Shown here: positions 61,805 through 64,000 of the stretch, one piece after another
Layout: each line of letters opens with the position of its first letter
How positions within the stretch are numbered: position 1 is the first letter of the stretch
From: an uncultured Synergistales bacterium
Lineage (GTDB): Bacteria; Synergistota; Synergistia; Synergistales; Aminobacteriaceae
Assembly: GCA_905234075.1 (NCBI GenBank)
Contig: CAJOGI010000004.1
Location: forward strand, 186,001-250,000
Length of the DNA stretch: 64,000 nt
Direction of reading: 5' to 3'
Position numbers and translations under genes: made by a program
The notes under the pieces: generated by a model
The model's input: only the letters and a program-made list of their open reading frames with translations
Databases searched by the model: none
What the model was told of the DNA's origin: nothing

Positions 61805-63928
61805 ATGTCAGAACACGAATATAAGCGAGTGCATGAAATTTTTGGCTCAATGATTTTTGATTTAAGAGTCATGAAAGAAAAATTAAACCCCGATATCTAC
61901 GAGCAGGTTATCGCAGCAATGGAAGGCCGGCAGAGATTAACGCCCGAAGCCGCCGACATAGTAGCCGCAGCGATGAAAGACTGGGCAATCTCAAAAGGCG
62001 CGACGCACTGGGCGCACTGGTTCCAGCCTCAAACGGAACTGACTGCCGAAAAACATCAAGCCTTCACAATAGCCGACGAGGCCGGAAACCCGATGGAGGT
62101 CTTTAGGGGGCATCACTTGGCACAGGGAGAACCGGACGCTTCGAGTTTTCCTTCAGCCGGAACGCGCTCAACTTTTGAGGCTCGCGGCTATTCAGCGTGG
62201 GACATCAGCAGCCCTGCCTTTATCGTAAAAAGTCCTAAGGGCGGAACTCTCTGCATTCCTTCGGTGTTCTTGTCTTTTGACGGCACTCCGCTGGATCTTA
62301 AAACGCCGCTGCTCCGGGCTCTTGACGCTGTAGAAAGCAGAGCGTTAAAACTCTTAAAAACTTTAGGACAGCGCGGAGTTAAAAGCGTAAAAATGACAGT
62401 AGGCGCGGAACAGGAATATTTTTTGCTCGACAGACCACGAGCGCAGTTGAGACCCGATATAAGATTTTGCGGAAGAACTTTAATCGGAGCACAGCCCGCG
62501 AAAGATCAGAAACTCGATCATCATTACTTCGGCGCAATTCCTCCGAGAGTCCTGCGCTATATGGAGGACGTTGAAAGAGATTTAGCACGCTTGGGAGTCT
62601 CCGTCATTGCACGTCATAACGAAGTCGCAAGGTGTCAATTTGAGTTCGCTCATTTATATTCCGACGCTAACAGGGCCTGCGACCAGAATCAAATTTTGAT
62701 GGAGACAATGAGAAAACTTGCCCGACAGCACGAATTAAGATTATTATTCCACGAAAAACCTTTTTACGGCATGAACGGCAGCGGCAAGCACACGAACATG
62801 TCTTTAGTTGACAGCGAGGGAAGAAATTTATTGAAGCCCTCACACAGCCACAGGCGCAATGTAATTTTCTTGACGTTCTTATCTGCCGCAGTCTTGGGCG
62901 TGTCAAAATTCCACAGTCTCCTTCAGGCCGCTATTGCAACGTCGGGAAATTTATTCAGGCTCGGAGGCCACGAAGCACCGCCCTCAATCATAAGCGTTTA
63001 TCTTGGCTCGGCGTTGACGGATTTAATACGCAGGCTCGATAATGCTGATGTCTCACTGCCGGAAAGAGGCGTTATGGACTTGGGCCTTGCAAAGCTGCCG
63101 GATATTATCCCGTTCGACTCCGACAGGAACAGGACATCGCCTGTAGCTTTCACCGGAGATAAATTTGAGTTCCGTGCTCCGGGCTCGTCGCAGTCAATAG
63201 CTCTCCCCGTTACAATGTTCGCTTCGTTATGGGCGTGGGGGATCGATGAGGTTATAAAAATGACCGAAGAAAAAATTTCAGGCGGGCGCGAAGCTATGGA
63301 CGCGGCATTAGAGGCAGCACGCGAAGCATTCAGACGCGGAAGCAGCATTTTATTTGAGGGCGACGCTTACACAAGCGAATGGCACGAGGAAGCAAAGAAG
63401 CGCGGACTAATCGAGGCCGAGACAATGCCCGACAGAATAGATTTATTACTGAAGCCGGAAAATAAAGAAATGCTCGGCAATTTAGGAGTTTATCGCGCTC
63501 ACGAGCTCGAAAATCTTCACGAGGTACGCATGGAAAGTTTTGCGACAGGACTCGAAGTTGAAGCGGCCGTGCTCTATGACATGTTATGGGAAGGAGTTTT
63601 GCCGGCCCTCTCGAAGCAGTTAATACTTGAGAAAAAATCTTTGAGCGGCTTCGACGGCATCGACTTCGGAGACTGCACCCCGTGGCGCGATTACGTAAAC
63701 GGTCTTGGCCGTGCTAAGAACGCTTTGATTAAAGACGCGGCAAATTTATTTGAGCTCAAGGGCAGACTCTCAAGCATGAACGCACGCGAACGTTCAGACC
63801 TGCTGACGGGGCAAATTATTCCGCTCATGGACTCAATAAGGGCAAAATGCGATGCCGCTGAATTGACAATCGCCGCAGATATTTGGCCCTATCCGATTTA
63901 TAGAAATCTCTTGTCGCTGTCGGCATAA
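61805..63928 (+). CDS. glnN: glutamine synthetase type III
   Basis: 707 residues from ATG at 61805, ten bases after AAGGAAG; a TTG at 61799 would add two residues. GSIII features are FGSMIFDLRVMKEKL, THWAHWFQPQTELTAEKHQAF, VGAEQEYFLLDR, RHNEVARCQFEFAHLYSDAN, NGSGKHTNMSL and RTSPVAFTGDKFEFRAPGSSQ. The long form is a double-ring ATP-dependent glutamine maker. It would assimilate ammonia beside gdhA. Followed by heptamer repeats at the window end. Confidence 0.97.
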   Translation: MSEHEYKRVHEIFGSMIFDLRVMKEKLNPDIYEQVIAAMEGRQRLTPEAADIVAAAMKDWAISKGATHWAHWFQPQTELTAEKHQAFTIADEAGNPMEVFRGHHLAQGEPDASSFPSAGTRSTFEARGYSAWDISSPAFIVKSPKGGTLCIPSVFLSFDGTPLDLKTPLLRALDAVESRALKLLKTLGQRGVKSVKMTVGAEQEYFLLDRPRAQLRPDIRFCGRTLIGAQPAKDQKLDHHYFGAIPPRVLRYMEDVERDLARLGVSVIARHNEVARCQFEFAHLYSDANRACDQNQILMETMRKLARQHELRLLFHEKPFYGMNGSGKHTNMSLVDSEGRNLLKPSHSHRRNVIFLTFLSAAVLGVSKFHSLLQAAIATSGNLFRLGGHEAPPSIISVYLGSALTDLIRRLDNADVSLPERGVMDLGLAKLPDIIPFDSDRNRTSPVAFTGDKFEFRAPGSSQSIALPVTMFASLWAWGIDEVIKMTEEKISGGREAMDAALEAAREAFRRGSSILFEGDAYTSEWHEEAKKRGLIEAETMPDRIDLLLKPENKEMLGNLGVYRAHELENLHEVRMESFATGLEVEAAVLYDMLWEGVLPALSKQLILEKKSLSGFDGIDFGDCTPWRDYVNGLGRAKNALIKDAANLFELKGRLSSMNARERSDLLTGQIIPLMDSIRAKCDAAELTIAADIWPYPIYRNLLSLSA

Positions 63929-63931
63929 ACA

Positions 63932-63958
63932 GTTAGGAATGAGGGAGTTAGGAGGTAT
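63932..63958 (+). repeat. heptamer repeat array after glnN
   Basis: TTAGGAA TGAGGGA GTTAGGA GGTATAG, degenerate, just after the glnN stop. Confidence 0.6.
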
Positions 63959-64000
63959 AGTAAACCAAGTTAATTTACAACAAAACCCCTCCGCTTCACT

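Overview
The window looks like a chromosomal piece of an anaerobic, amino-acid- and peptide-using bacterium of the Synergistota. The best markers are two secreted proteins ending in the C-terminal sorting signal typical of that phylum (small residues and a Cys before a hydrophobic helix: ends near 9072 and 12020). Supporting signs are the many tripartite (TctC, TRAP-TAXI) and oligopeptide uptake genes, a type III glutamine synthetase, an NAD(P) glutamate dehydrogenase, formate-THF ligase, oxygen-sensitive 2-hydroxyacyl-CoA dehydratase-like enzymes and the DUF1659/DUF2922 pair. The phylum is an inference from these families; no 16S gene is present.

Layout. 1-4.6 kb: end of a MATE exporter, a NarL-type two-component pair, an HD hydrolase, a DUF1622 protein and an M48 protease. 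5.0-12.0 kb: two large secreted proteins, the second split by a +1 frame change into a lipase-like half carrying the signal peptide and an Ig-like half carrying the sorting tail. 12.1-14.4 kb: an unusual fusion of a TctC binding protein to a CitMHS carrier. 14.6-21.4 kb: a housekeeping operon (rluB-type gene, HDOD, cmk, plsC, yicC, gmk, ftsH). 22.0-26.8 kb: an operon of three HgdB-like proteins, an activase, YedF and DUF3343, behind a promoter and a leader with a short UGA-containing reading frame. 27.0-30.2 kb: TRAP-TAXI transporter. 31-32.4 kb: zinc-ribbon protein and prepilin peptidase. 32.4-37.9 kb: glycerol uptake and oxidation operon. 38-45.6 kb: HxlR regulator, lactonase-like MBL protein, permuted binding protein, flavodoxin-ferredoxin, ferritin-like protein, gdhA, thioesterase, fhs. 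45.6-47.0 kb: EcoRV-like restriction-modification pair, apparently decaying. 47.1-48.3 kb: Sm-like plus cold-shock-like protein. 48.4-54.9 kb: oligopeptide ABC operon with an embedded toxin-antitoxin pair and cupin. 55.1-56.7 kb: AlbA/Schlafen-type protein and a cysteine-peptidase-like protein. 56.9-60.4 kb: rpmG-tRNA-Trp-secE-nusG-rplKAJL. 60.5-64 kb: coiled-coil membrane protein, DUF1659/DUF2922, glnN.

Two repeat families cut across this layout and are the most interesting result. First, a nearly ungapped 101-102 bp element occurs four times, each time directly upstream of a metabolic transcription unit and in the same orientation relative to it (TctC-CitMHS, glpF operon, fhs, dpp operon). 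All copies share a block CTACRTTTACACCTACA and a -10-like TAGAAT, so they may define a regulon. Second, degenerate heptamer tandem arrays (TTAGGAG / CTCCTAA) sit at about 16 intergenic sites, supply the stop codons of several genes, lie inside the L10 leader, and in dppC lie within the coding sequence as a 7-residue repeat.

All calls come from reading the sequence and remembered family features; no database or folding program was run.
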